Origin: CAVSXS01 sp963767715 | GTDB taxonomy: Bacteria; Chloroflexota; Ktedonobacteria; Ktedonobacterales; Ktedonobacteraceae | Assembly: GCA_963767715.1 (NCBI GenBank) | Contig: CAVYFA010000009.1 | Location: forward strand, 372,001 to 436,000 | Direction of reading: 5' to 3' | Length of the DNA stretch: 64,000 nucleotides | Shown: positions 48,736-57,525 of the stretch, in pieces | How positions within the stretch are numbered: position 1 is the stretch's first letter | How the letters are laid out: each line of letters opens with the position of its first letter | Position numbers and translations under genes: made by a program | The notes under the pieces: model-generated | Told to the model about the DNA's origin: nothing | Database searches by the model: none | Seen by the model: only the letters and a program-made list of their open reading frames with translations

Positions 48736-49036
48736 CATCGTCTCCTTTGCCCAGCACATCAAAGCAATGACACGTTCTAATGCTTCTAGATATATTATCT
48801 CTAAAAGAACATACGAAATGCAGGTACAAGAGTTGCAACATGCATGACGGGGAGCCGCTTTTGCCAGGCGAAACCTGCAGGCAAGGCAGAGCGTTATACC
48901 CTTATGACACACTACGCTACTCACATCTCCTATACCAAATGTACCGATATATTGCGAACAAGTCAAGCGTTTGAGCATGGTGTGTTATGATACACATTGG
49001 ACAGCTATATCATAGAGGGAGCCTGTACAATATAGT
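48736..49036. other. Divergent intergenic region before the PBP gene
   Basis: 301 bp. A minus-strand promoter candidate lies at 48938-48966. The plus-strand PBP start has AGGGAG but at a long distance, and a TATGAT box at 48986-48991 is the best -10. No other gene seen. Confidence 0.5.
48938..48966 (-). promoter_or_regulatory. Promoter candidate for the membrane protein at 48139
   Basis: Minus strand TTGACT (48966-48961), 17-bp spacer, TACATT (48943-48938), giving a leader of about 200 nt. Confidence 0.45.
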
Positions 49037-51532
49037 ATGAGCGAGTCACATGATATTTCTAATGACGGACCAAAGACACAACCTGCGGCGCTGGTGAAGA
49101 AAGCTGCCGATTCCGGGGTGCTTGACATGCTGGAGCATGATCAGCAGCACGACCTGGCGATCAGCTCCGAACCGAGACTGCCCGCTTTGAGTCCACGCCC
49201 GGTAAGTGGGCCGCTCACTCTGCACCCTACACCAGGATTGGCATACCGGCGTGCGCGGGTTAATCATATACTTTTTATCAAGCGGCGACATATCCGCCAG
49301 GGACGCATCGAGAAAGCTGGCCCGCGCTTAATGGTTGCGTTGCTTGTCATATGCGCCGTATTCATGGCGCTCTTTTCCGGGGCAGCCGGTGTCGCATTTG
49401 CCTACTACCAGCAGCAGCTTCCGCTGCTCAACGGCATTGCCAGCCATGCGCTCTTTCAGACTACGCATATCTACGACCGCAATGGGAAACTGCTCTACGA
49501 ATTGAATGACCCTCGTTACGGGCGCCGCACCTACGTGAATTATAACGACATCTCGCCTAACATCGTCAACGCCACCATTGCCGCCGAAGATCACAGCTTC
49601 TGGACGAATAGTGGCGTTGACGTACAGGGTACCCTGCGTGCTGCTATTACGGATCTACAAAGCAAGACGGTGGTGGAAGGTGGCAGCACCATCACCCAGC
49701 AGCTTATTAAAAACCAGCTCTTCCTGAACCAGCCTAGAACAGTGCAAGTCAAGGGCGAGGAAGCAATCCTGGCCTATGGGATGACGCAGCAGTATCCGAA
49801 GTGGAAGATCATGGAGATGTATCTCAACACCGTCTATTACGGCGATCTTGACTATGGTATCGAGGCTGCTGCACAAGATTACTTCAACATTCAGCCGAAA
49901 TGCACTCAGAAAACGTGTAGATCTGCGGCCTCTCAGCTTGATCTGGCCCAGGCCTCTCTGCTGGCCGGGCTGCCCCAGATTCCCACGTACTATAATCCCA
50001 TCGAGAACAAAGGCGCCGCGCTCGACCGCCAAAAATACGTCTTGCAATCCATGGTCGACCTCAAAATGATTACCGATAAGCAGGCGAATCAGGCCGAGGC
50101 GGAGACGGCGAAGTTCAATTTTAAGTCTTATAGCTCCTTGCAGGGCATGCAGGCTCCTCATTTTGTGCAGTACGTTATTGACGACGTGCTGGCACCGATG
50201 ATTGGCGCGCAGAACCTCTACGATGGCGGCTATAACATCTACACCACGCTCGATTTGACGCTTGAGAAGAAAGTTGAGCAGATCACTTACAGCCACCTCT
50301 ACCAGGTGACGTGCGATAACTACCTTGGCTGCTACGGGCCGCTGGACACAGTGAACAACGTCAATAACGCCGCGGTGGTGGTCGAGAATCCGTTCAATGG
50401 GGAAATCCTGGCGATGAATGGCAGCGCAATCTATAACGATAGTAACACGAAAGTGAGCGGCCATTTCAACGCGGCGACAGCGTCACGCCAGCCAGGTTCG
50501 TCCTTCAAGCCGATTGTCTACGCGACGGCCTTCGAAATGGGCTGGTACCCGGCTATGATTCTGCCAAACCACAAGACGACCTACCCCACGTTGATTTCGC
50601 AGAATCCACTGAAATACTACTCACCGAATAACTACGGCAATGTCTATCTCTCCGGTTTTCCGATGACTATACGAAACGCGATTGCCAATTCGATCAACAT
50701 CCCGGCGGTTGACGCCATCGAATTTGCCGGCATCCAGAACGTTGCCAATCTCGCAGGCCGCCTGGGCCTGACAGAGATCTCTAGCAAGCCACTCAGCGAG
50801 CTGGGGCCATCAATGGCTATCGGCGCGAGCGAAGTCTCGCTGCTGCACCTGACGGGCGCGTATGCCGCCTTCGCCGATAAAGGCGTGCGCGTGCCGCAGA
50901 CGAGCGTACTGGAAATTACGAACAGCCAGGGCCAGGTCCTGTACAAGTATAACCAGTCCCATCCCTACGGTGTGCAGGCCGTGCGACCGGATGTGGCTTT
51001 CCTGATGAGCAGCATCCTGTCAGATAAGACCTCGCGCTATCACGAATTTGGCCCCGGCAACCCGCTTGAACTCGACCGCCCGGCTGCGGCGAAGACCGGT
51101 ACCACCGACAGCTTCCGTGATAACTGGACAATGGGTTATACACCTTACCTGGCCGTCGGCGTCTGGGCCGGCAACAGCGATAATAGTCTCATGAACAATG
51201 TTATTGGTATCACCGGCGCCGGACCGATCTGGCACGATGTAATGGAGTACGCCTCGCACTACTATAACCTTCCACCTGACGACTTCGCCCGGCCAGACGA
51301 CGTGCAACTGGGAACCGTCTCGGCTTACACCGGCCTGCTGCCGCACCCTGGCGAGCCAACGGTGACGGACTGGTTCATCAATGGCACTATGCCGACCATC
51401 CAGGGCCCCTACACACCGCCGGCACCTCCACGGAGGTGTGGCGGCGACGGCGGCGATAGGTGCCCGCCGCAGCCACAGCCACCCATTCCACCCTGTGGCC
51501 CAATAATCTGCATTCCGCCCCCTCAAGGATAG
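49037..51532 (+). CDS. Class A penicillin-binding protein
   Basis: 831 residues. A cytoplasmic N-terminus of about 95 residues is followed by one membrane helix (LMVALLVICAVFMALFSGAA, about 97-116). The glycosyltransferase (GT51) domain has AAEDHSFWTNSGVDVQGTLRA and GGSTITQQLIKNQL, with the catalytic Glu in EDH. The transpeptidase domain has SRQPGSSFKPIVYA (SxxK Ser), SINIPAV (SxN) and AAKTGTTDSFRDNW (KTG). A Pro/Cys-rich tail closes the protein. It polymerises and cross-links peptidoglycan on the outer side. The length is normal for PBP1 types. The tail (about 795-831) is Pro-rich with six Cys and is unusual. Confidence 0.94.
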   Translation: MSESHDISNDGPKTQPAALVKKAADSGVLDMLEHDQQHDLAISSEPRLPALSPRPVSGPLTLHPTPGLAYRRARVNHILFIKRRHIRQGRIEKAGPRLMVALLVICAVFMALFSGAAGVAFAYYQQQLPLLNGIASHALFQTTHIYDRNGKLLYELNDPRYGRRTYVNYNDISPNIVNATIAAEDHSFWTNSGVDVQGTLRAAITDLQSKTVVEGGSTITQQLIKNQLFLNQPRTVQVKGEEAILAYGMTQQYPKWKIMEMYLNTVYYGDLDYGIEAAAQDYFNIQPKCTQKTCRSAASQLDLAQASLLAGLPQIPTYYNPIENKGAALDRQKYVLQSMVDLKMITDKQANQAEAETAKFNFKSYSSLQGMQAPHFVQYVIDDVLAPMIGAQNLYDGGYNIYTTLDLTLEKKVEQITYSHLYQVTCDNYLGCYGPLDTVNNVNNAAVVVENPFNGEILAMNGSAIYNDSNTKVSGHFNAATASRQPGSSFKPIVYATAFEMGWYPAMILPNHKTTYPTLISQNPLKYYSPNNYGNVYLSGFPMTIRNAIANSINIPAVDAIEFAGIQNVANLAGRLGLTEISSKPLSELGPSMAIGASEVSLLHLTGAYAAFADKGVRVPQTSVLEITNSQGQVLYKYNQSHPYGVQAVRPDVAFLMSSILSDKTSRYHEFGPGNPLELDRPAAAKTGTTDSFRDNWTMGYTPYLAVGVWAGNSDNSLMNNVIGITGAGPIWHDVMEYASHYYNLPPDDFARPDDVQLGTVSAYTGLLPHPGEPTVTDWFINGTMPTIQGPYTPPAPPRRCGGDGGDRCPPQPQPPIPPCGPIICIPPPQG

Positions 51533-51609
51533 GGTCAATGATAGTGCTACAATAGATATACTGTCATAAACACGAAGCGACAACTACGACGTTGGAGGAG
51601 TGCCGCTAC

Positions 51610-52143
51610 ATGGATGAGATAACGGAACAGGCCAATGGGGCCGCGGGCGAGACCATAGAGAACGCGCACGAGCAGGTAGGCGCAAAGGCGGAAACTGCTT
51701 TTCGCCCCTTGACGCGCATCGAGCGGCGCAACAGTTGGCTGGAGGAATACAGCAAGCAGGATTTCGCCCTGCAAATGTGGACACGGCTGGTCGAGCAGCA
51801 GGACCTGGAGATCGAGATGCTGCTGCAGGTACATGGCCTGCTGGTCTTCGGCGTAATGGTCAGTACCTTACGCTACGCTCAGTTTTACATTGATCTGAAC
51901 GAGGAACTGCACCGGGAACACGAGCCCGAAACGGCAGACGCGCTACGAGAATATTATTACGCGCTGGTACCGTCGAGCGATCAGCCTGAAATCGGCCCCG
52001 AGGGGCTGCCGGTCGTCTACCGCACCGTCCACATGCGCGATGTTACGATCATGAGCGCGGGCCACAAGATCAAGGTTCCCTACTGGCGCGGCAAGATTAG
52101 CGAGGTGGATGCCTTCGTCGTCGGCGCGACGGCCTCAGAATAA
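51610..52143 (+). CDS. Conserved hypothetical protein, acidic and soluble
   Basis: 177 residues from the ATG at 51610, with GGAGGAG 9-15 nt upstream. A charged N-terminus is followed by helices (LEEYSKQDFALQMWTRLVEQ, LEIEMLLQVHGLLVFGVMVS) and a C-terminal beta-rich half with VVYRTVHMRDVTIMSAGHKIKVPYWRG, a possible small beta barrel. There is no signal or membrane segment. I do not recognise the family. It follows the PBP gene by 77 bp and ends in a strong terminator. Confidence 0.7.
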   Translation: MDEITEQANGAAGETIENAHEQVGAKAETAFRPLTRIERRNSWLEEYSKQDFALQMWTRLVEQQDLEIEMLLQVHGLLVFGVMVSTLRYAQFYIDLNEELHREHEPETADALREYYYALVPSSDQPEIGPEGLPVVYRTVHMRDVTIMSAGHKIKVPYWRGKISEVDAFVVGATASE

Positions 52144-52146
52144 AAG

Positions 52147-52201
52147 AGAGAGAAACAGACCCGCTGCTCACCGACGGCGAGCAGCGGGTCTGTTTCTCTC
52201 T
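52147..52201. terminator. Bidirectional terminator
   Basis: A 23-bp perfect stem (AGAGAGAAACAGACCCGCTG...) with a 9-nt loop lies between the convergent genes at 51610-52143 and 52212-52997. The outer arms read TTTCTCTCT in both directions. Confidence 0.9.
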
Positions 52202-52211
52202 ACGATGCACA

Positions 52212-52997
52212 TCACGGATTGACCTGCACAGTGGTGCCGATAGGCGCCCAGTTATAGAGCCACGCGGCTGATGAGAGCGGCATGGCGACGCAGCCGTGCG
52301 TACCCCACTGCCATCCAAATTTCGGGTCGTAGTGCCACCCATTAGTTCCCGGCCCATAGACGCTATGCCACCAGGAGTCGTGCAGGAAGAACCCACCAGC
52401 GTGCCACTCGAGAGCATAGTTGATGTAGGTCGGGGGATACCAGTAGGGCGAGCCGTACGGCCAGGGCGAGTAGAACCAGGTGGGGTGCAGTTTCAAGAAG
52501 ACGTGGTAGGTGCCCGTTGGCGTCGGTAGTGTTGGACGCCCGGTCATCACAGCCGAGTTGAACACCTCCTGGCCGTTCTGATAAGCCCACATCCATTGCC
52601 GCGAGAGGCTGACGACGATCTCCTTGCCCTGCGCCGATGCCGAGGGCGGGCTGCCTCCACCGGACGCGGACTGGCTGGTCGGCACGATCAAAGCACTGTA
52701 GATATACAAGGGACTGCTGTTCAGCGGCGAGATGCGATCCCAGTTGGAGATCCCTCCCCAGACAACCTGGCCGGAGACCGTTGCATAGACTGTCACAAGC
52801 GTGTCGGGGGCATCGACAGTCACGATGCTGTAGCCGGTACTCGGCCCGGTGCGCACATTCGACCAGGAAGTCGTCGCTCCCGTCCAGGTCGATGCGGCAG
52901 ATGAAGAAGGCGCAAAGAACGTACTGAAGGCGAAGGCCATCGCCAGCGCTAAGGCAAGCACTCCGAGGACGCAAAGACGTGTTGTGAACCCGCGCAT
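52212..52997 (-). CDS. Secreted L,D-transpeptidase (YkuD) with SH3-like domain
   Basis: 261 residues. Signal peptide (about 1-35, LCVLGVLALALAMAFAFSTF) is followed by a small SH3-like domain (WSNVRTGPSTGYSIVTV, about 45-95), a Ser/Gly linker and the YkuD catalytic domain (about 125-261). The catalytic motif is WGTHGCVAMP at about 232-241, with Cys as nucleophile and His before it; GFFLHDSWW holds the other conserved His. These enzymes form 3-3 cross-links in peptidoglycan. The aromatic patch YSPWPYGSPYWYPP before the active site is unusually Trp/Tyr-rich. Confidence 0.92.
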   Translation of the reverse strand: MRGFTTRLCVLGVLALALAMAFAFSTFFAPSSSAASTWTGATTSWSNVRTGPSTGYSIVTVDAPDTLVTVYATVSGQVVWGGISNWDRISPLNSSPLYIYSALIVPTSQSASGGGSPPSASAQGKEIVVSLSRQWMWAYQNGQEVFNSAVMTGRPTLPTPTGTYHVFLKLHPTWFYSPWPYGSPYWYPPTYINYALEWHAGGFFLHDSWWHSVYGPGTNGWHYDPKFGWQWGTHGCVAMPLSSAAWLYNWAPIGTTVQVNP

Positions 52998-53191
52998 AGA
53001 TCCCTCCTGAATGAAGAAACAAGCCCCCTTAAAGTAGAGTATAAATAACTATTCCAAAAGAAACAAGGGAGCCGTTTCTCCAATTAGCCTGATTTCCAGA
53101 ACAGGTTCAGTTCCCTTCCTTGTCTCCCACGTATCCGCATGCTATGATTCCATAACAGGAAAGTATCCTTATCAAGAGGACCACGCGGAGC

Positions 53192-54883
53192 ATGAGACCC
53201 ATACCGATACAACCATTGCAGACTCCACCGGAGGATCGTGAGCAGAGCAGCAGGCGAGGCGGCGCGCTTTCGCCGGCGCAGTGGCTCAAGCAGCGTATTT
53301 TGAACCGGCCGGAGGAGCCCATTAGCAGCCTCGGCGAACTGCTGCTGCCCTCACTGCTGGCAGCGATGGAGGCGTGCTGGGTTGATGCTGCGCTGATCGG
53401 CCTGGCAAGCGCGGGGCTGCTCAATTTCTCTATGCCGCTGCTGCCACTCTGGGCTCCGTTTGTCTATATCATCGGCTTTCAGTGGTTGCTGTTCCTGCGA
53501 GAACGGCGCGCTGCCGGAACGCTGGCGACTCCGGAAGGCGCGCATGACAAGGATAGTACGGACGCTAAGGCATCCGTTGCAATACCCGACGCGCCGCTGC
53601 TTTTCCTGCTGCTGGCGGGTCTGTCCCTCTTCATTATCTGGCTGCAAATCTATGCGCCGGCCAGGCCGCTCTACGATCTTACCTGGCTAGCAACCCTGGG
53701 AAGTGACATCCTCTTCCTCAATATCCATTTTTACCAGGCATTTTTCATTGTCGCGTTTTCGTGCTACCTGAGCTGGCGGGGGCTGCGCCTCCTCAACCGC
53801 TCCGTTGAGCCCTCCCAGGTCATTCGAGGACTCCTGCTTGGACTCGGCGTGATAATCGCAGTGATCCTGCTGCGTGCGGCACTGGAGAGCGCTGGCTCGA
53901 CCTCTCGTGATACCGTCACCCTGTTTCTGCTGATCCCCTTGTTTCTTTTCTTCTCTCTCGCGGCGCATGCCCTGTCGCGTATCGTGTTTGTACGCAAGTC
54001 ACACTTTAGTGGATTGCAGGGCAGTGTGGTTACGCAGGAGCGGGCCGTCATCGCGATGATTGGCTCGCTTGGTATACTGCTGCTGCTGGTGACGGTCCTG
54101 GTCGGGCTATTTGCCAATCCTACATTCTTCACCGGCGCGCTGCATGTGCTCACTCCCGTTGGAATTGCGATTGCTAATGCTTACAACTGGCTCGTCGGCA
54201 TCTTCACAGCTTTGCTGGTGATCGTGGTCACGCCGATTTTCTGGCTCATCAGCCTGCTGACCTCGCTATTGCCACACAGGGCACCCAATGCTAAGAGCCA
54301 GCCCAACAACCTACCCAGGCAAAGACCATCAGCTCATCCGGCCGCGGATATTGTTGTCCCCTGGCTGCCATATCTGCGCGTGGCCGTTCTGATTTTACTG
54401 CTACTTGCTTGCTTTAGCCTGGTCTGGTGGGGACTGCGGCACCGGCGTAAGGCGGCTGTACGCATCCTGCGGAAGGACGAGGATATCCATGAAAGTCTGT
54501 GGTCGTGGCTGCTGCTCTGGAGCCAGTTGAAGGGCATGCTGCGCGGGCTGTTCGGGCGTTTCTTCCGGCGCGCTGCCCAGGCAGAAGAGCAGGCCCAGAC
54601 CACGCTAGAAATGATGGCTCCCGACCCGGCGGCGCGCGATATTCGCGAAATCTATCGGGCCCTATTGAAAAAAGCGGCATCGCGCGGCTACTCGCGCAAG
54701 AAGCATGAAACGCCTCTTGAGCTTCGCCAGCGCCTGGACGAAGGCGTCCCGCTTGTCGAGCCGCAACTGGAAACGATCACGGAGGCGTACTCGTCGGTAC
54801 GCTACGGCGGTACTCTGCCAGGCGCGGATGATGTGCTAGCCGTACAGAGCCAGTGGCGCGAACTCGATCAGAAGTGGGTGTGA
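53192..54883 (+). CDS. Multi-pass membrane protein with C-terminal DUF4129
   Basis: 563 residues. About nine hydrophobic segments between 60 and 420 include LLFLLLAGLSLFIIWLQIY, a Trp-rich one near 195 and GLLLGLGVIIAVILLRAAL. The C-terminal part (about 485-545) matches the DUF4129 pattern: REIYRALLKKAASRGYSRKKHETPLELRQRLDE, then ITEAYSSVRYGG. DUF4129 proteins often occur with transglutaminase-like or AAA/DUF58 genes, none of which is here. Function unknown. The last 16 bp overlap the end of the convergent recF gene. Confidence 0.85.
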   Translation: MRPIPIQPLQTPPEDREQSSRRGGALSPAQWLKQRILNRPEEPISSLGELLLPSLLAAMEACWVDAALIGLASAGLLNFSMPLLPLWAPFVYIIGFQWLLFLRERRAAGTLATPEGAHDKDSTDAKASVAIPDAPLLFLLLAGLSLFIIWLQIYAPARPLYDLTWLATLGSDILFLNIHFYQAFFIVAFSCYLSWRGLRLLNRSVEPSQVIRGLLLGLGVIIAVILLRAALESAGSTSRDTVTLFLLIPLFLFFSLAAHALSRIVFVRKSHFSGLQGSVVTQERAVIAMIGSLGILLLLVTVLVGLFANPTFFTGALHVLTPVGIAIANAYNWLVGIFTALLVIVVTPIFWLISLLTSLLPHRAPNAKSQPNNLPRQRPSAHPAADIVVPWLPYLRVAVLILLLLACFSLVWWGLRHRRKAAVRILRKDEDIHESLWSWLLLWSQLKGMLRGLFGRFFRRAAQAEEQAQTTLEMMAPDPAARDIREIYRALLKKAASRGYSRKKHETPLELRQRLDEGVPLVEPQLETITEAYSSVRYGGTLPGADDVLAVQSQWRELDQKWV

Positions 54884-56043
54884 GCGATTTCCCCCGCGAC
54901 AACTGAGAAGCGGTGGATGCGCGAGAGCATCTCCTCTGGAATGCCAGCCATGTCGGTGGCTGTCACCAGCGCCTGTTCATGCTCGAGCGCCAGGCGCAGC
55001 AGGTATGCGCGCCGCGCGGCATCCAGCTCGCTGAAGACATCATCCAGCAGCAGGATGGGCTCCTCTCCGGTGGCCGCGCGCATGAACTCCAGCTCCGCGA
55101 GCTTGGCAGAGAGAGCCGCCGTGCGCTGCTGCCCGCGCGAACCATACGTCAGCAAATTGACCTCGTTCGCCACAAAGTCCAGGTCGTCGCGATGCGGCCC
55201 GAGCAGGCACACCCCCTGCTGGATTTCCCTGCGGCGCGCGGCCTGCAATTGGCGGCGGTACTGCTCCATGGCCTCGAGTGTGTTCCAGGCGGGATCGAGC
55301 TGAAAGGCCGGGCGGTAGGCAATCTGGAGACCCTCGCGGCCGCCGCTGATAAGGGTTTGCAGGCCATCGACGTGCGTGTTGAGGGCATTGACCATGCGCT
55401 GGCGCTCGTGGATGATCAGGCTTGCAAGTTCGACCAGCTTTTCGTCGAGAAATTCGAGCATACGCGGGTCTTCCTGGTTCTCGCGAATGCGCTTGAGCAG
55501 GGCCGAACGCTGAGTAATGACTTTGCGATAACGCGCTAACGCCGCGCAGTAACGCGGTTGCGCCTGGCAGAGGGCACGGTCGAGGAAGCGGCGCCGGTCT
55601 TCGGGCGAACCATCCACCAGACGCAGGTCGGTCGGCGCAAAGAGGACGACCGTGACCTGCCCGATCAGGTCGGTGGCCTTCTTCACCGCGCCGTTGACCT
55701 TGATACGCTTGCGCTGGCGATCGGGAGCGGCAGCATACGCCGATTCCGTATCGACATCGACTGGCGAGGCATCGACGATGACGATCTCCACCTTCACCTC
55801 GTCTTCGCGGCGTTCCACCTCTGCCCTGATGCGCGCGACCCGGTCGGGCGCGTACCAGTTGACCACCTCGCGGTCAGAGGTAGCGTGAAACGAGTTGGAG
55901 GTGGCAAGCATGGAGACGGACTCCAGCAGGTTGGTCTTGCCCTGGGCATTCTCGCCGTAGAAGAGTGAGAGGCCGCACCCCAGCGGCAGGTCAAGATCCT
56001 TGAAGTTGCGAAAATCATGTAAGGCGAGATGGGAAAGGTGCAT
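54868..56043 (-). CDS. recF: DNA replication/repair protein RecF
   Basis: 391 residues. N-terminal LALHDFRNF and Walker A YGENAQGKTNLLESVSM; QVTVVLFAPTDLRLVDGSPEDRRRFLD; the ABC signature-like TYGSRGQQRTAALSAKLAEL and Walker B PILLLDDVFSELDAARR. RecF binds gapped DNA and helps load RecA together with RecO/RecR. It follows dnaN by about 150 bp in the same direction, the ancient dnaN-recF order. Its 3' end overlaps the convergent DUF4129 gene by 16 bp. An ordinary member of the family. Confidence 0.96.
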   Translation of the reverse strand: MHLSHLALHDFRNFKDLDLPLGCGLSLFYGENAQGKTNLLESVSMLATSNSFHATSDREVVNWYAPDRVARIRAEVERREDEVKVEIVIVDASPVDVDTESAYAAAPDRQRKRIKVNGAVKKATDLIGQVTVVLFAPTDLRLVDGSPEDRRRFLDRALCQAQPRYCAALARYRKVITQRSALLKRIRENQEDPRMLEFLDEKLVELASLIIHERQRMVNALNTHVDGLQTLISGGREGLQIAYRPAFQLDPAWNTLEAMEQYRRQLQAARRREIQQGVCLLGPHRDDLDFVANEVNLLTYGSRGQQRTAALSAKLAELEFMRAATGEEPILLLDDVFSELDAARRAYLLRLALEHEQALVTATDMAGIPEEMLSRIHRFSVVAGEIAHTHF

Positions 56044-56072
56044 TTACTCCATTCCGCCGGGGCCCATTATTA

Positions 56073-56166
56073 GTAGGGGTGAGAGATGTAGTGGCACCCC
56101 TCGCGGGTGCCATCTTCGTCGATCTTTCACCATCACCCTCGATCTTGTGCCATATCCCACCCCTAC
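56073..56166. repeat. Palindromic repeat element between dnaN and recF
   Basis: Outer inverted repeats GTAGGGGTG (56073-56081) and CACCCCTAC (56158-56166) enclose an inner hairpin TGGCACCC / GGGTGCCA (56092-56112). The form suggests a small non-autonomous repeat. It lies in the 149-bp gap between dnaN and recF. Confidence 0.55.
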
Positions 56167-56192
56167 CGATGTTTATGGGTGTCTATCCCCGG

Positions 56193-57332
56193 TTAGCGAT
56201 TGATATGCATGGGCATTATTACATAGGTATAATCGTTGGAGCCGACGGGGCGGATGACGCCTGGCTTGGTAGGCGAGGTGGCTTCCAGCGCCACCTCCTG
56301 CGTGCCGATCACCGAGAGTACATCGGCAAGGTACTTGACGTTGAAGATGATCTGCATCTCTGCGCCATCAACGGCGGCGGCTACTGTGCTGGTGTTATCG
56401 CCCAGGTCCTCAGCAGTGGCCTCGATGGTCACGGCGCCCGGTTCCAGTCCATCGTTCCCACCCGGATTGATCTTGATACGCGTGATATTGGAGCTATCAC
56501 GCGCGAACAACTCGGCGCATTTGACCTTTTCCGTGAAGTCCCTGGTTTCAACAACGGCGCGCGTTGAATGATCCTGCGGGATGATCTGGCGGAAGTTGGG
56601 GAATGTGCCCTCGATGAGACGTGAAACCAGGTCGAGGTTGGGTGAGTGGAAGAGCACCTGGCTGCGGTTCGGTGTGACGACCATCTCGACGGTTCCCTCG
56701 GACGGCAGGATACGCGCCAGTTCCGTCAGGGTGCGCGCCGGGATGAGGATGTCGCCGCGCGGGTGGCCATCGCCGGGCAGCGGAGCCACTCGCACCGCCA
56801 GCCTGAATGCATCGGCGGCAGCGAAGGTGAGCTTCTCGTCGCTGACTTGCACGAGGACGCCCGTCAGGACGGGACGCGAGTCATCATCGGCAGCGGCGAA
56901 TGCGACCTCCTCAATCATCTCTTTCAGCAGCGTGGCATCCAGCAAGACCGGTGGCTCGCCTCCCTCGGCGCTGGGGATCAGCGGGAACTCGGAAGCATCC
57001 ATACCCTTGATGTTGGCGTTGCTGCCCTGGCTCTTCACGTTGAGTGTGTGCGACTCCTCATTGACCGAGAGATCGACGGGCGCCTGGGGCAGACGGTTCA
57101 CCAGGTCGGTCAAAAGTTTGGCGGGAACGGTAGTCGCACCCTCTTCCTGAACCTGCCCATCAACCCAGCAATTGATGCCGATCTCCAGATTGGTGGCGGA
57201 AAGCTTCAAGCGGCCATGATCGGTCGCGAGCAAAATATTGGAAAGAATAGGCAGCGTAGTACGGCTTGAGACAGCGTGACTGACGGCAGAGAGTCCACGG
57301 CTCAGGTCTTGTTGCTTACAGGTAATCTTCAT
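56193..57332 (-). CDS. dnaN: DNA polymerase III sliding clamp (beta)
   Basis: 379 residues in three similar domains. The start MKITCKQQDLSRGLSAVSHAVS, the central VEMVVTPNRSQVLFHSPN and the C-terminal NDYTYVIMPMHINR (the last Met-Pro-Met replaces the common MPMRI end) are beta-clamp features. It forms a ring on DNA and holds polymerase III. dnaA is not upstream, as it often is; a BTAD regulator is next instead, so the origin region is not shown here. The gene has a 193-bp upstream gap without a clear dnaA-box cluster. Confidence 0.96.
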   Translation of the reverse strand: MKITCKQQDLSRGLSAVSHAVSSRTTLPILSNILLATDHGRLKLSATNLEIGINCWVDGQVQEEGATTVPAKLLTDLVNRLPQAPVDLSVNEESHTLNVKSQGSNANIKGMDASEFPLIPSAEGGEPPVLLDATLLKEMIEEVAFAAADDDSRPVLTGVLVQVSDEKLTFAAADAFRLAVRVAPLPGDGHPRGDILIPARTLTELARILPSEGTVEMVVTPNRSQVLFHSPNLDLVSRLIEGTFPNFRQIIPQDHSTRAVVETRDFTEKVKCAELFARDSSNITRIKINPGGNDGLEPGAVTIEATAEDLGDNTSTVAAAVDGAEMQIIFNVKYLADVLSVIGTQEVALEATSPTKPGVIRPVGSNDYTYVIMPMHINR

Positions 57333-57525
57333 GGAATAGCTTCCTCCGTAAATAGCCCACTAAATAGCCCGCTTAGTATACAGGATTTTGGCGATGGTGT
57401 AAACCAGAATGGGTGCCTTTGTTTATAGTATAAAACTGCGCAAAGTCGATGATTGGCCTATGGCTGGCTTGCATTGCTCTTGCTATTGTATTCTTCGCTG
57501 CACTACAAAATCCGGTGGGTAATGC

